DNA of 64,000 nt, from positions 62,001 to 126,000 of the forward strand of contig CAJTVB010000005.1 of NCBI GenBank assembly GCA_910579755.1, in the 5' to 3' direction. Shown piece by piece: positions 26,799-36,166 of this stretch; the first letter of the stretch is position 1, and every line of letters starts with the position of its first letter. The position numbers and the translations under genes were made by a program. Origin of the DNA: an uncultured Acetatifactor sp. GTDB lineage: Bacteria > Bacillota > Clostridia > Lachnospirales > Lachnospiraceae. The notes under the pieces are model-generated. The model was given only the letters and a program-made list of their open reading frames with translations, was not told the origin of the DNA and did not search any database.

Positions 26799-28082
26799 TC
26801 GATCTGCCAGTTCTCTGGTAACTTCCTCCCAGCTGATGTCCTTTTCCACCATAAGAACCATCATATGATACAGAAAATCGCTGATCTCATATTTTACTTC
26901 ATTGGTTCCGGGATTTTTGGCGGCAATCACAATTTCCGTGGCCTCCTCCCCCAGCTTTTTTAATATCTTGTCCAGGCCCTTGTCAAAAAGGTAATTGGTG
27001 TAGGACCCCTCCTTGGGGTGCTGCTTCCGGTTTTTGATCACATCCAGAACCTGGGAAAACACCTGCAGAGGGTTATCGGCTTCCTCAAAATCCTTTTTCG
27101 TGATTTCATTGAAGAAACAGCTCCTTTCGCCTGTGTGACAGGCCGCGCCGATCTGGGATACTCTGGCCAGGATCGTATCCATATCGCAGTCGGCCGTAAG
27201 ACCTTTCACATATTGAAAATGACCGCTGGTGGCGCCTTTCAGCCAAAGCTCATCCCGGCTCCGGCTGTAATAGGTCATTCTGCCAGTGAGAAGCGTCTGC
27301 TCATAGGCTTCTTCATTCATGTAGGCCATCATCAAAACCTCCCGGGTTCGATAATCCTGCACCACCACAGGCACCAGCCCGTCGTTGTTTTTCTTAAAAT
27401 CCTGCCACCCATATGCGGCATCAAGGGTTTCCACCATAATCCCGTTTTCCCTGCACAGATTTTTCAGTGCCAGAATATCCCGGCAGTTGTCGTTGATAGT
27501 ATTTCCCGTGACTCCGCACACATGCTCGTGGGAAAATATTTCCATAAGCTTGTTCAGGGCAATCTGATTGATCTGCACATAAAAGGGGAGACCGGTTGCT
27601 CTTTCCGTTTCTCTGATCTGATGAGGATTCATCAGAAGCAGGCAGGAAATGTATTGATCCAGAAGCTCCCGGTTTTCGTCCAGCACCCCGGGATCGTTGT
27701 AGGAGGCCAGAATCCGGTTCCTGCCAAACTTCTGGGCTACGGTTTCGGTCAGGGCAATATTGCTCTCCTTTTCATAGTCCAGTACGGCCCGCCTGCAGCC
27801 TGCGTACAGCAGTTTTTTTACATCCTCCATACGTTGTATGTTTCCGGCGCCCGTTACATCCATCTGCGCCATGGCACAGATTTCTTTCAGAAGCTCCAGT
27901 GCGGCTTCGTGCTCTTCGTCTCCCTGGGACATATCAAATACGATCAATTCATCCACATTATTTTCATTGTAGAGCTGTACCAGGCGCAGCGGATCAGTTT
28001 CTACCACACTGGTATCCGACAGACTCTTTACCGCATGGCCTCGGTACAAATAAATACATGATACAAATTTTTTTACTATCAT
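26796..28082 (-). CDS. hisI: HisI-HisE bifunctional enzyme with an N-terminal HisA/HisF-like domain, 428 aa
   Basis: Residues about 235-340 are the phosphoribosyl-AMP cyclohydrolase (HisI): VVVQDYRTREVLMMAYMN, YYSRSRDELWLKGATSGH, ADCDMDTIL and QIGAACHTGERSCFF, with the metal-binding Asp and Cys residues. Residues about 350-428 are the phosphoribosyl-ATP pyrophosphohydrolase (HisE): LGEEATEIVIAAKN and YEISDFLYHMMVLM. Together they do steps 2 and 3 of histidine synthesis. Residues 1-225 add a HisA/HisF-like barrel (FVSCIYLYRGHAVK, DELIVFDMSQGDEEH, DVTGAGNIQRMEDVKKLLYAGC), which is degenerate at several usual motif positions. Such a fusion is known in this clade as far as I recall. It is the last gene of the operon, 25 bases after hisB. 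Confidence 0.9.
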   Translation of the reverse strand: MIVKKFVSCIYLYRGHAVKSLSDTSVVETDPLRLVQLYNENNVDELIVFDMSQGDEEHEAALELLKEICAMAQMDVTGAGNIQRMEDVKKLLYAGCRRAVLDYEKESNIALTETVAQKFGRNRILASYNDPGVLDENRELLDQYISCLLLMNPHQIRETERATGLPFYVQINQIALNKLMEIFSHEHVCGVTGNTINDNCRDILALKNLCRENGIMVETLDAAYGWQDFKKNNDGLVPVVVQDYRTREVLMMAYMNEEAYEQTLLTGRMTYYSRSRDELWLKGATSGHFQYVKGLTADCDMDTILARVSQIGAACHTGERSCFFNEITKKDFEEADNPLQVFSQVLDVIKNRKQHPKEGSYTNYLFDKGLDKILKKLGEEATEIVIAAKNPGTNEVKYEISDFLYHMMVLMVEKDISWEEVTRELADR

Positions 28083-28107
28083 ATGTAAACTCCTTGCGTT
28101 TTTACCT

Positions 28108-28701
28108 TTAAAGGCTTCCTTTGGTGCTCAACACATCCGTGATCCGTGGATCGAAGCTGGAAGCCGTATCCAGAGCTTTGGCAAAGGCCTTGAACATGGC
28201 TTCTATCATATGATGGGTATTGATACCGTCCAGCAGGCGGATGTGCAGATTGATGGCTGCATTGCAGGTTATTCCATAAAAGAATTCTCTTACCAGCTCT
28301 GTATCCAGATCGCCCACTCTTCCGGAGGGAAAGGAACAATCATAATTCAACCAGGGTCTTCCGCCCAGATCCACGGCACACAGTACCAGCGCATCATCCA
28401 TAGGGAGAATCGCGGAACCATATCTGCGTATTCCCTTTTTGTCTCCCAGGGCCTGAGCCAGTGCCTGTCCGATTACGATCCCCGTATCTTCCACCGTGTG
28501 GTGTCCGTCCACATGCAGATCCCCCTCAGCCCGGCAGCTTAAATCAAAAAGACCGTGTCTGGCAAAGCCCTCCAGCATGTGATCGAAAAATCCCATGCCG
28601 GTAGAAATATCCGAGACTCCGGAACCGTCCAGATTCAGTGTGACGGCTATGTGGGTTTCCCGGGTGCTTCGCTCCACCGATGAAATTCTCTTTTCTTCCA
28701 T
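28108..28701 (-). CDS. hisB: imidazoleglycerol-phosphate dehydratase, 197 aa
   Basis: This monofunctional HisB carries both metal-binding halves: FFDHMLEGFARHGLFDL with VDGHHTVEDTGIVIGQAL, and later LLDGINTHHMIEAMFKAFAKAL. It dehydrates imidazoleglycerol phosphate to imidazoleacetol phosphate. Length is standard for the family without the phosphatase domain. It starts five bases after hisD and is therefore cotranscribed. Confidence 0.96.
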   Translation of the reverse strand: MEEKRISSVERSTRETHIAVTLNLDGSGVSDISTGMGFFDHMLEGFARHGLFDLSCRAEGDLHVDGHHTVEDTGIVIGQALAQALGDKKGIRRYGSAILPMDDALVLCAVDLGGRPWLNYDCSFPSGRVGDLDTELVREFFYGITCNAAINLHIRLLDGINTHHMIEAMFKAFAKALDTASSFDPRITDVLSTKGSL

Positions 28702-28706
28702 GGATG

Positions 28707-30005
28707 CTACCCCTCTTCCTCAAAGCGAATCCGAATGCTGCCTGCGTGGGCACTCAGCCCTTCGCTTTCAGCAAAGAGCTCAATATCCCGGTGAACCTTT
28801 TCCAGCGCCTCTCTGGAGTAGGAAATAATACTTGTCTTCTTTATAAAATCGTCTACGCTCAGCGGAGAAAAGAACCTGGCCGTGCCGTTGGTGGGCAGAA
28901 TGTGATTAGGGCCCGCAAAATAATCTCCCAGGGGCTCCGAAGCGTAAGGTCCCATAAAGATGGCGCCGGCATTTTGGATCCGGGTCATGACCTCAAAGGG
29001 ATTAGCCGTGAGAATCTCCAGGTGCTCGGAGGCGATCTCGTTTACTGTATCGATGGCATCCTCCATGCTTTCCGCCACCAAAATATAACCATATCGTTTC
29101 AATGATTCCTCAATGATGGCCTTTCTGGGCAGCTGTGCGGTCATTTGATCCACCCCCAGGGAAACCTTTTGGGCAAGCCGCTCTGAGGTGGTAATCAGGA
29201 TAGCGCTGGCCAGCTCGTCATGCTCCGCCTGGGACAACAGGTCTGCCGCCACATATCCGGGATCCGCCGTATCGTCAGCCAACACCAGAATTTCGCTGGG
29301 ACCGGCAACGGAATCAATGCTCACATATCCATAGACGGCTTTTTTGGCCAGTGCCACGAAAATATTTCCCGGGCCTGTGATCTTGTCCACCCGAGGAATC
29401 GACTCCGTGCCAAAAGCCAGAGCCGCAATGGCCTGGGCCCCGCCGGCCCGATAGATCCTGTCCACTCCTGCCAGGTCTGCCGCCACAAGGGTTCCGGGAT
29501 TGATTTTTCCGTCGGCTCCGGGAGGCGTGACCATGATCAGTTCCCGGACACCTGCCACCTTTGCGGGAATGGCGTTCATGAGCACACTGGAGGGGTATGC
29601 GGCTTTTCCCCCCGGCACATAGATGCCTGCCCGGGCGATGGGGGTAATCTTCATCCCCAGGATCGAACCATCCTCTTTGGTATCGAACCAGCTGTTCCGA
29701 AGCTGCTTTTGATGAAAATGTCTGATATTTTCCTCCGATTCCCGGATCACCCGGACAAGCTCCGGGTCCATGCTGTCATAAGCATCCCGGATATCCTGGT
29801 CCGAAACCCGGATATTTTGGGCATTCAGCTCAAACTGATCGAATTTTTTTGTGTATTCAAAAAGTGCGCAATCTCCATTGGACTTTACCTTTTCAATGAT
29901 TTCCCTGACTGTGACTTCATATTGGGAATAATGGCCGGGGCTTCTTTGCAGAAGGTCATTTAACAGGAGACGTCTGGTCTCCCCGGTAAGCTTTACAATT
30001 CTCAT
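28707..30005 (-). CDS. hisD: histidinol dehydrogenase, 432 aa
   Basis: The protein has typical HisD blocks: PIARAGIYVPGGKAAYPSSVLMNAIPAKVAGV, DKITGPGNIFVALAKKAVYG and SIDSVAGPSEILVLADD, LLSQAEHDELASAIL, and the ending region with SEHLEILT and AGAIFMGPYASEPLGDYFAG-type motifs that bind zinc and histidinol. It makes histidine from histidinol in two NAD-dependent steps. The ATG touches the hisG stop, giving coupled translation. Confidence 0.96.
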   Translation of the reverse strand: MRIVKLTGETRRLLLNDLLQRSPGHYSQYEVTVREIIEKVKSNGDCALFEYTKKFDQFELNAQNIRVSDQDIRDAYDSMDPELVRVIRESEENIRHFHQKQLRNSWFDTKEDGSILGMKITPIARAGIYVPGGKAAYPSSVLMNAIPAKVAGVRELIMVTPPGADGKINPGTLVAADLAGVDRIYRAGGAQAIAALAFGTESIPRVDKITGPGNIFVALAKKAVYGYVSIDSVAGPSEILVLADDTADPGYVAADLLSQAEHDELASAILITTSERLAQKVSLGVDQMTAQLPRKAIIEESLKRYGYILVAESMEDAIDTVNEIASEHLEILTANPFEVMTRIQNAGAIFMGPYASEPLGDYFAGPNHILPTNGTARFFSPLSVDDFIKKTSIISYSREALEKVHRDIELFAESEGLSAHAGSIRIRFEEEG

Positions 30006-30664
30006 TACTGTTCTCCTCCTTCCAGCCGGCTGCGGATCTGTGCCGCCAAAGCTTTAATGCGTAAGACCTCCATCTGCATGCTCACGGGATTGACGATCAT
30101 TCTGGCAGACAGAGGACATATTTCCTCCAATACCTGCAGTCCGTTTTCCTGCAGTGTGGAGCCGGTCTCAACGATATCCACGATCACGTCCGACAGCTCC
30201 ACCAAGGGCCCCAGTTCCACGGAGCCGTTCAGCTTTATGATATCCACTGTCTGGCATTTTTTGTCATGAAAGTAATCTCTTGCAATATTGGGGTATTTGC
30301 TTGCCACCCGGATCCTTTCGCGATGGCGTAAAAGCTCCATTGCAGACTCCGGGCCGCAGACACACATTCTGCACTTTCCGAAGCCCAGATCCAGAACCTC
30401 GTGGACGTTCCGGTTTTCCTCCAGAATGGTATCCCTTCCCACAACCCCAATGTCTGCCGCCCCATACTCCACATAGGTGGGGACATCGGGTCCCTTGGCC
30501 AGAAAAAAACGCATTTTCAGGGGTTCATTTACAAAAATCAAACGACGGGACTTTTTATCCTTCATCTCCTGACATCCAATGCCTATCTGCTCAAAAAGCT
30601 CCAGCGTTTTATCGGCCAGGCGTCCTTTTGCCAGCGCAAAGGTCAGATAACGCTCTTCATTCAT
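30005..30664 (-). CDS. hisG: ATP phosphoribosyltransferase, short form, 219 aa
   Basis: The 219-residue length marks the short HisG that lacks the C-terminal regulatory domain and needs HisZ. Recognisable blocks are LTFALAKGRLADKTLELF, VPTYVEYGAADIGVVGRD, LNGSVELGPLVELSDVIVDIVETGSTLQENGL (here split over the active site P-loop). It catalyses the first, feedback-controlled step of histidine synthesis. Its start lies inside the last eight bases of hisZ, which fits the obligate HisG-HisZ complex. Confidence 0.95.
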   Translation of the reverse strand: MNEERYLTFALAKGRLADKTLELFEQIGIGCQEMKDKKSRRLIFVNEPLKMRFFLAKGPDVPTYVEYGAADIGVVGRDTILEENRNVHEVLDLGFGKCRMCVCGPESAMELLRHRERIRVASKYPNIARDYFHDKKCQTVDIIKLNGSVELGPLVELSDVIVDIVETGSTLQENGLQVLEEICPLSARMIVNPVSMQMEVLRIKALAAQIRSRLEGGEQ

Positions 30665-31790
30665 GAATGGGCTCCTCCTTTTTTGCTGCTGTCAATGTCA
30701 CCGGGATGCCTTGAGAACGAAGCTCCCGGGTCCGGGCCAGTACGTCGGCGTAAGTGTTTGGCGTATAAGTCAGCTTTTGGGCCCTGGGTGGAATGGGAAT
30801 CTCCACCCGTTGTCTGGACAAGGCTTCCAAAATATTATCGATCACCAGGGCAAAGCCCACCGCCGGCGCCTCCTTGCCGAACCGGCACAACAGCCGGTCA
30901 TATCTTCCGCCCTTTACCACGGCGTCGCCCACACCATAGGTGTAGGCCCGAAACACCATACCGGTATAATACCTGTATTTACTCAGCATTCCCAGATCAA
31001 AGGAGATGTAATCTGCCACACCGTATAATTCAAGAACCTTCTTAAGCTGTTCCAGACGTTCTATGGCCGCCAGAGAACGAGGATTGTTTACCATGGCCCG
31101 GGCCTCTGTCAGAGAACACATATCTCCAAACAGATCAGCCACCTTCAGCAATCTGCTTTGATAGGGCTCCTGCACTCCCCTTTCCAGCAAAAGTTCCTGG
31201 GCGGCAAAAAAATTTTTACCCGAAATGCAGGTTCGAAGCTCCAGCTCCGTCTCTTCGTCCAGTCCCGCCTCCTCGCACAGCCCCTTAAAATACTCTACCT
31301 GGCCGATACTGACCTGAAATCGTTTCAGGCCTGTATTCAGAAGCGCGTTTATCACCAGACTGATAATTTCCCCATCTGCCTCCACGGAAAAATCTCCCAT
31401 CAGCTCCGCTCCCATCTGGGTCATTTCCTTTAGCTTCCCCTGAAGACTGGAGGTGTTTGTAAAGGTATTTCCGATATAGCACAACCGCAGAGGAGAATTT
31501 TCTCCGGCGAAATATTTGGCGGCGCAGCGGGCAATGGAGGGGGTAAAATCAGGCCGAAGAGCCAGGGTATTTCCCTCCTTGTCAAAAAATTTATACAGCT
31601 CTCTGCTGGGAGTGGTTCCCGTTTCACTGGAAAAAACGTCAAAAAATTCAAAGGTAGGCGTCTGAATGTCCTCATAGCCATAGAGCCCAATGCTCTCATG
31701 GAGATTTTTTTCCACCTGCAGTTTTCTGGCATGCTCATTTCCGTACAGATCTCTGACTCCCTCGGGAGTATGAAGCAATCGTTTATTCAT
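30657..31790 (-). CDS. hisZ: HisZ, ATP phosphoribosyltransferase regulatory subunit, 377 aa
   Basis: The chain is a histidyl-tRNA synthetase paralogue: TPEGVRDLYGNEHARK, LALRPDFTPSIARCAAKYF and YYTGMVFRAYTYGVGDAVVKGGRYDRLL. It is shorter than HisRS, lacks the anticodon-binding domain, and precedes a short hisG, all diagnostic of HisZ. It binds histidine and controls HisG. AAAGGAG lies eight bases before the ATG, and a near-consensus promoter precedes it, so it is the first gene of the operon. Confidence 0.95.
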   Translation of the reverse strand: MNKRLLHTPEGVRDLYGNEHARKLQVEKNLHESIGLYGYEDIQTPTFEFFDVFSSETGTTPSRELYKFFDKEGNTLALRPDFTPSIARCAAKYFAGENSPLRLCYIGNTFTNTSSLQGKLKEMTQMGAELMGDFSVEADGEIISLVINALLNTGLKRFQVSIGQVEYFKGLCEEAGLDEETELELRTCISGKNFFAAQELLLERGVQEPYQSRLLKVADLFGDMCSLTEARAMVNNPRSLAAIERLEQLKKVLELYGVADYISFDLGMLSKYRYYTGMVFRAYTYGVGDAVVKGGRYDRLLCRFGKEAPAVGFALVIDNILEALSRQRVEIPIPPRAQKLTYTPNTYADVLARTRELRSQGIPVTLTAAKKEEPIHE

Positions 31791-31863
31791 GAATAGACTC
31801 CTTTGAGGACTCCCTCACTTTCATATAGTAACGTATTATCACAATAGAGCGTAATTAAATTGT

Positions 31864-31892
31864 AGTATACCTAAAGGGATATGGTTTGTCAA
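31864..31892 (-). promoter_or_regulatory. promoter of the histidine operon
   Basis: On the minus strand TTGACA (31887-31892) and TATACT (31864-31869) are spaced by 17 bases. It overlaps the intergenic end of recU. The leader to the hisZ ATG is about 65 bases, too short for a T-box, and no His-codon leader peptide was seen. Confidence 0.85.
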
Positions 31893-31893
31893 G

Positions 31894-32424
31894 CTATCTG
31901 TCCTCCAGATCTTTTTTCATGGCTTCCAGATACGGCACTAGAATTCCATGCTTTACAGGCAGCACATAAGCGGGATTCAATTCTTCATAACGGAAGCTTT
32001 TTCTGCCGCCCTCCTGGGACCGATTCCAGAAAAACAGAAGCATTTCCAGAGGGAGATAATACAAAACATCCTTATGGGTATAATAAATCAGAAAAAAAGC
32101 AATGCCGCCCTGTTTTTCAAAATTTTTCATAAACTCTACCTGATGGGCATGGATATTCTGAAGGGCAAAGGTATCCGAAGAGCATTCCTTGGCGTCAAAG
32201 CATACCGGAATGCCCTGAACGGCGCCGATATAATCAACAGTACTCTTCTGCTCAAAATAGGCCAGAGTAATCTGTTTGTTTTCCTTGTCGATCCGGATAG
32301 GCGTAATGGGTGTGGGAATCTTTTGAATCAGTGCAAGTCCTGCGGCGGCATATTTTTCATTTGTCTTATTGATCATATCCTCCAGGGTGGAGCCTCTGAG
32401 TCCTCTGGAATTCCATGTGGCCAT
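31894..32424 (-). CDS. recU: RecU Holliday junction resolvase, 176 aa
   Basis: The sequence follows RecU: WNSRGLRGSTLEDMINKTNEKY, then PTPITPIRI, then YFEQKSTVDYIGAVQGIPVCFDAKEC, whose D-x-E-x-K residues form the nuclease site, and LQNIHAHQVEFMKNFEKQGG. It cuts Holliday junctions in recombination, with RuvAB encoded near the end of this window. I use the ATG at 32424, preceded by GGAAGGA; a longer reading from 32451 has no ribosome site. The hisZ promoter overlaps its stop. Confidence 0.88.
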   Translation of the reverse strand: MATWNSRGLRGSTLEDMINKTNEKYAAAGLALIQKIPTPITPIRIDKENKQITLAYFEQKSTVDYIGAVQGIPVCFDAKECSSDTFALQNIHAHQVEFMKNFEKQGGIAFFLIYYTHKDVLYYLPLEMLLFFWNRSQEGGRKSFRYEELNPAYVLPVKHGILVPYLEAMKKDLEDR

Positions 32425-32509
32425 AAGCTGTATTTCCTTCCTTCTTTTCATGCCATGCCGCTGCTTTGATTTTCATGCAGGACATTGTTATCCTTTTTGA
32501 AAGCTCATT

Positions 32510-33580
32510 TTATGAGTTCGAAAGCTCCAATCCTTTCTGAATGCGTACAAACAGATCCGGACAGGGAGCATGGCACATATTTCCTCGCAGATCGCCCAGA
32601 ACCGGCTCCGGCGTCTGCTCCGGATTCTGTCCGGGAAATACCACCCGGCAGGCATGAAGCAGATGATGCTGCAGGCCGTACTTTTTCTTCAGTCTCTGAT
32701 TGATGCCGGCGTCTCCATATTTATAGTCTCCGATCAGAGGATGCCCTGTTCCTGCCAGATGGGCGCGGATTTGATGGGTTTTTCCGGTGATCAGTTCCAC
32801 CTCCAGCAGGGTAAACCCATTTTGAGAGGCTATGGGTTGATAAGCCGTTTCGATATAATCTCCCGGGGGGAGCTCCGTTTCCTTCTGAGAATCCGGACAC
32901 TGTATTACGCTTACCCGATTATGGATCCGGTCCCTGGTCAGATATCCCCGAATTACGGAAGGCTCTGTCAGCTCTCCCACACAGATGGTTCTATAGTATT
33001 TTCGGACACTGTGGTCCCGGATACAGCGGCTCAGAGTCTGGAGTCCTGCCAGGGATTTTCCACAGAGCACCAGACCGCTGGTATTTCTGTCCAGGCGGTT
33101 GCATACGGAAGGACGGAAGGATGTAAACTCCTGTTTTAGTAAAGGATCCTTTTCCAGCAGATACCCGATGAGCCACTCGTTCAGGCTTTGACCCCCGGGA
33201 AGCGCCTTTTGGGTCAAAACGCCGCAGGGTTTATTTACAACTAATATATCGTCATTCTCATGGATCACTGAAATACCCTTCAGGGTCTGATATGCCTTCA
33301 CATATTCTGCATACTCCGGTTTGGAATGCTGTATTCTGCCGCTTCCATCTCTGGAAGGCAGTCCGGAAAATTTCTCCAGAGTCTCATCGGAAAGAAAGAA
33401 GCAAATCTGATCTTCTACAGACAAAAGTTCGGATCCTTCGGCTTTTTTTCCGTTTAAGGTAATATTTTTTTTCCGCAGCATTTTATATAAAAAACCGGAG
33501 CCGGCATTTGGAAGATATTTTCGCAGGAATTTGTCCAGGCGCTGTCCGGCCTGGTTTCTGCCGATGGTCACTGACCGCAT
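32510..33580 (-). CDS. RluA-family pseudouridine synthase, 356 aa
   Basis: The start at 33580 is fixed by AAGGAGG five bases upstream. An S4 RNA-binding domain (RLDKFLRKYLPNAGSGFLYKMLRKKNITLNG) is at the N-terminus. The catalytic block is CNRLDRNTSGLVLCGKS, with Asp in the RLD triplet, and the KTHQIRAHLAGTGHPLIGDYKYG end is typical. It converts uridines of 23S rRNA (RluC/RluD class) to pseudouridine; which site cannot be told from sequence. It lies 34 bases after the 194-aa membrane protein gene. Confidence 0.92.
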   Translation of the reverse strand: MRSVTIGRNQAGQRLDKFLRKYLPNAGSGFLYKMLRKKNITLNGKKAEGSELLSVEDQICFFLSDETLEKFSGLPSRDGSGRIQHSKPEYAEYVKAYQTLKGISVIHENDDILVVNKPCGVLTQKALPGGQSLNEWLIGYLLEKDPLLKQEFTSFRPSVCNRLDRNTSGLVLCGKSLAGLQTLSRCIRDHSVRKYYRTICVGELTEPSVIRGYLTRDRIHNRVSVIQCPDSQKETELPPGDYIETAYQPIASQNGFTLLEVELITGKTHQIRAHLAGTGHPLIGDYKYGDAGINQRLKKKYGLQHHLLHACRVVFPGQNPEQTPEPVLGDLRGNMCHAPCPDLFVRIQKGLELSNS

Positions 33581-33614
33581 AAATGCCTCCTTGACAAAAC
33601 CTATCTCAGGTTTT

Positions 33615-34199
33615 TTATAAAGAAACACTTTTCAGAGTAGCAATAATGGACTGGGTTTTGGCTTCCTCCCGATCCAGAGAGGCCATTTGCTCCAGGCGCT
33701 CCGTGTAACGGGCCAGATTGGAAAAAATCTTCACTGTCACATCCTTTTGGCCGTCCAGCTTTAAGATATCCCCCAGGTGTTTGTAAAATTCATTTTCCTG
33801 GAATTTCGGGTCCTCTGTGTAGCCGCATACGGTATTCCCTCTCACAGCCATATGAGATACAGAAAAATTCTTTTTATAAGAGGTGAAAACACAGTCATAG
33901 ATCCCATCCAGCTCCCGGCTGTGTGCCTGAATTTCTTTTGCCGCCTCGGCGCTACAGCCCCTTGCCCGCAGAAACATTATGGCGCTGACAGCACTTTTGC
34001 TGGCGGGAAGGCAGCCCAGCACGGCCACGATGGTCAAAAGGTTCGCTCTCTGGCCGGTCTGAATATACCCTGCCACATAGAGAGAAAGGGAAACGGCAAA
34101 GTACAGCAGAGTCCGGATCACTTCGTATTTTTTCTGGGAACGGATATAGCCTTCCGTGCCCTTTGCCTTGGCTGTGGAAAATATTCTGATCAGCTGCAT
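33615..34199 (-). CDS. conserved hypothetical membrane protein, 194 aa
   Basis: Two closely spaced hydrophobic segments are seen at about residues 28-50 (VIRTLLYFAVSLSLYVAGYI) and 54-75 (NLLTIVAVLGCLPASKSAVSAIMFL). A soluble C-terminal domain follows (KEIQAHSRELDGIYDCVFTSYKKNFSVSHMAVRG...YKHLGDILKLDGQKDVTVKIF). I recognise it only as an anonymous clostridial protein. It starts two bases after the ygiQ stop, so it belongs to that transcription unit together with the pseudouridine synthase. Confidence 0.6.
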   Translation of the reverse strand: MQLIRIFSTAKAKGTEGYIRSQKKYEVIRTLLYFAVSLSLYVAGYIQTGQRANLLTIVAVLGCLPASKSAVSAIMFLRARGCSAEAAKEIQAHSRELDGIYDCVFTSYKKNFSVSHMAVRGNTVCGYTEDPKFQENEFYKHLGDILKLDGQKDVTVKIFSNLARYTERLEQMASLDREEAKTQSIIATLKSVSL

Positions 34200-34201
34200 G
34201 T

Positions 34202-36097
34202 CTATACCTTATTTCCTTTCTTTTTGTGAACATTGCGAATTGTTTTATGCTTCACGGGCCTTTGGGCGGAAGTCTTTTCTTTGTCTTTGACCTGTTCCCC
34301 CTTTTTGGGGCGGATCAGGCACTTTTTCCCGAAGCCGATGAGATCTCCCCGTCCGGCCAGGATCAGAGCCTCCCGCACCAGATCGTAGTTTTTAGGATTC
34401 CGATATTGAATCAAAGCTCTCTGCATAGCCTTTTCATGAGGATTTCTGCATACATACACGGGCTTCATATTTCTGGGATCCAGTCCCGTATAGTACATTA
34501 CCGTGGATAATGTGGAAGGCGTGGGATAGAAATCCTGAACCTGCTCCGGCATATATCCCAGATCCCGCAGATATTCCGCCAGCTCCACAGCCTCCTTCAA
34601 AGTGGACCCGGGATGGGAGGACATCAAGTAGGGAACCAGGAACTGGTTTTTTCCCATGTCCCGGTTCAGCTTTTTATATTTTTCCACAAAACGATTGTAA
34701 ACCGCATTTTCCGGTTTTCCCATACATCGCAGTACCGGATCGGAAATGTGCTCTGGAGCCACCTTCAACTGACCGCTGATGTGATGTTCTACCAGTTCCC
34801 TGAAAAATTCATCATCCCTATCGGCCAGCAGGTAATCAAAACGAATTCCTGAGCGCACAAAGACTTTTTTTACTCCCGGCAAAGCCCGCAGCTTCCGCAG
34901 CAGTTCCAGATAATCGCTGTGATCCACATACAGATTTTTACAGGGAGACGGAAAAAGGCACTGTCTGTTTTTACAGACACCCAAGGTCAGCTGTTTTTGG
35001 CAGGAAGGGTGGCGGAAATTGGCCGTGGGACCTCCCACATCATGGATATACCCTTTGAATTCGGGATCTTTTATCAGCAGTCCGGCCTCTTCAAGAATGG
35101 ACTCATGGCTTCTGGTCTGAACGGTACGTCCCTGGTGGAAGGTCAGGGCACAGAAGCTGCAGCCTCCAAAGCATCCTCTGTTGCTGATCAGGGAAAATTT
35201 GATCTCGGAAATAGCCGGCACACCTCCCAGTTTTTCGTAGGAGGGATGATAGGTCCTGGCATAGGGAAGGGCGTAGACAGCGTCCATTTCCTCCGTGGAC
35301 AAAGGCGGTTGGGGAGGATTCTGCACTACATATACACCTCCCGGATATTCCTCCGCCAAAGGCTTTCCCGTGCAGGAATCGGTATTTTCATTTTGAATGG
35401 CAAAGCTTTTTGCATACAGCGCCTTGTCCGCTTTCATGGCCTCATAGGAGGGAAGAATCACCGGTTCATAGAGTCCGGAAATGTCTTTTGTCCGATACAT
35501 AGTCCCCGGTATAAAGGTCACATCCCGGATGGAAATTCCACTGGCCAAAGCGTCGGCGATCTCGACGATAGACCTCTCTCCCATTCCGTAGGAGATCAGA
35601 TCCGCCTGACTGTCCAGCAGAACGGAACGCTTAAAACGATCAGTCCAGTAATCGTAGTGGGCCATACGGCGAAGGCTGGCTTCTATGCCCCCCAGGATGA
35701 TGGGAATGTCCCGGTAAGCCCGCCGGATCAGATTTCCGTAAACAGCGGAGGCATGATCAGGACGTTTACCCATTACACCTCCGGGAGTATAGGCATCAGA
35801 GGATCTTCTTTTGCGGGAAACGGAATAGTGATTCACACAGCTGTCCATATTTCCGGCAGATACCAGAAACCCCAATCTGGGCCGTCCAAGCACGGTGACG
35901 CTTGCAGGGTCCTTCCAGTCGGGTTGGGAAATAATTCCCACCTGGTATCCGTGAGCCTCCAGCACTCTGCTGATAATGGCATGCCCAAAGGAGGGATGAT
36001 CCACATAGGCGTCTCCGATCACATATACAAAATCCAGCTGGCTGATGCCTCTCTCCTGCAGATCCTGCGGAGAAATTGGTAAAAAATCCTGATTCAA
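34202..36097 (-). CDS. YgiQ-family radical SAM protein, 631 aa
   Basis: The [4Fe-4S] ligands are C309, C313 and C316 in RGCFGGCSFCAL. N-terminal landmarks are VYVIGDAYVDHPSFGHAIISRVLEAHGYQVGIISQP and GGIEASLRRMAHYDYW, both YgiQ signatures. The substrate is unknown. The start codon is TTG at 36097 with AAAGGA upstream. The C-terminal tail is basic (KDKEKTSAQRPVKHKTIRNVHKKKGN), which could bind nucleic acid. A weak promoter-like TTGACA with 17 bases to TTGTAT sits at about 36110-36145. Confidence 0.9.
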   Translation of the reverse strand: MNQDFLPISPQDLQERGISQLDFVYVIGDAYVDHPSFGHAIISRVLEAHGYQVGIISQPDWKDPASVTVLGRPRLGFLVSAGNMDSCVNHYSVSRKRRSSDAYTPGGVMGKRPDHASAVYGNLIRRAYRDIPIILGGIEASLRRMAHYDYWTDRFKRSVLLDSQADLISYGMGERSIVEIADALASGISIRDVTFIPGTMYRTKDISGLYEPVILPSYEAMKADKALYAKSFAIQNENTDSCTGKPLAEEYPGGVYVVQNPPQPPLSTEEMDAVYALPYARTYHPSYEKLGGVPAISEIKFSLISNRGCFGGCSFCALTFHQGRTVQTRSHESILEEAGLLIKDPEFKGYIHDVGGPTANFRHPSCQKQLTLGVCKNRQCLFPSPCKNLYVDHSDYLELLRKLRALPGVKKVFVRSGIRFDYLLADRDDEFFRELVEHHISGQLKVAPEHISDPVLRCMGKPENAVYNRFVEKYKKLNRDMGKNQFLVPYLMSSHPGSTLKEAVELAEYLRDLGYMPEQVQDFYPTPSTLSTVMYYTGLDPRNMKPVYVCRNPHEKAMQRALIQYRNPKNYDLVREALILAGRGDLIGFGKKCLIRPKKGEQVKDKEKTSAQRPVKHKTIRNVHKKKGNKV

Positions 36098-36166
36098 TCC
36101 TGTTTTCCTTTCTGATACAAACCTTTCTTACATTCCCTGTCAAGCTTTAATGATATGGAGCCTTTC

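Noticed and set aside
27018..28061. Plus-strand frame of 347 codons
   Set aside because: It is antisense to the hisIE gene, whose motifs are unambiguous.
31791..31892. T-box or His-leader attenuator upstream of hisZ
   Set aside because: The leader is only about 65 bases, with no His-codon run and no terminator/antiterminator pair.
34919..36082. Long plus-strand open frame of 387 codons
   Set aside because: It lies fully inside the minus-strand YgiQ gene, has no ribosome site, and its protein has unlikely composition. It is an antisense shadow.
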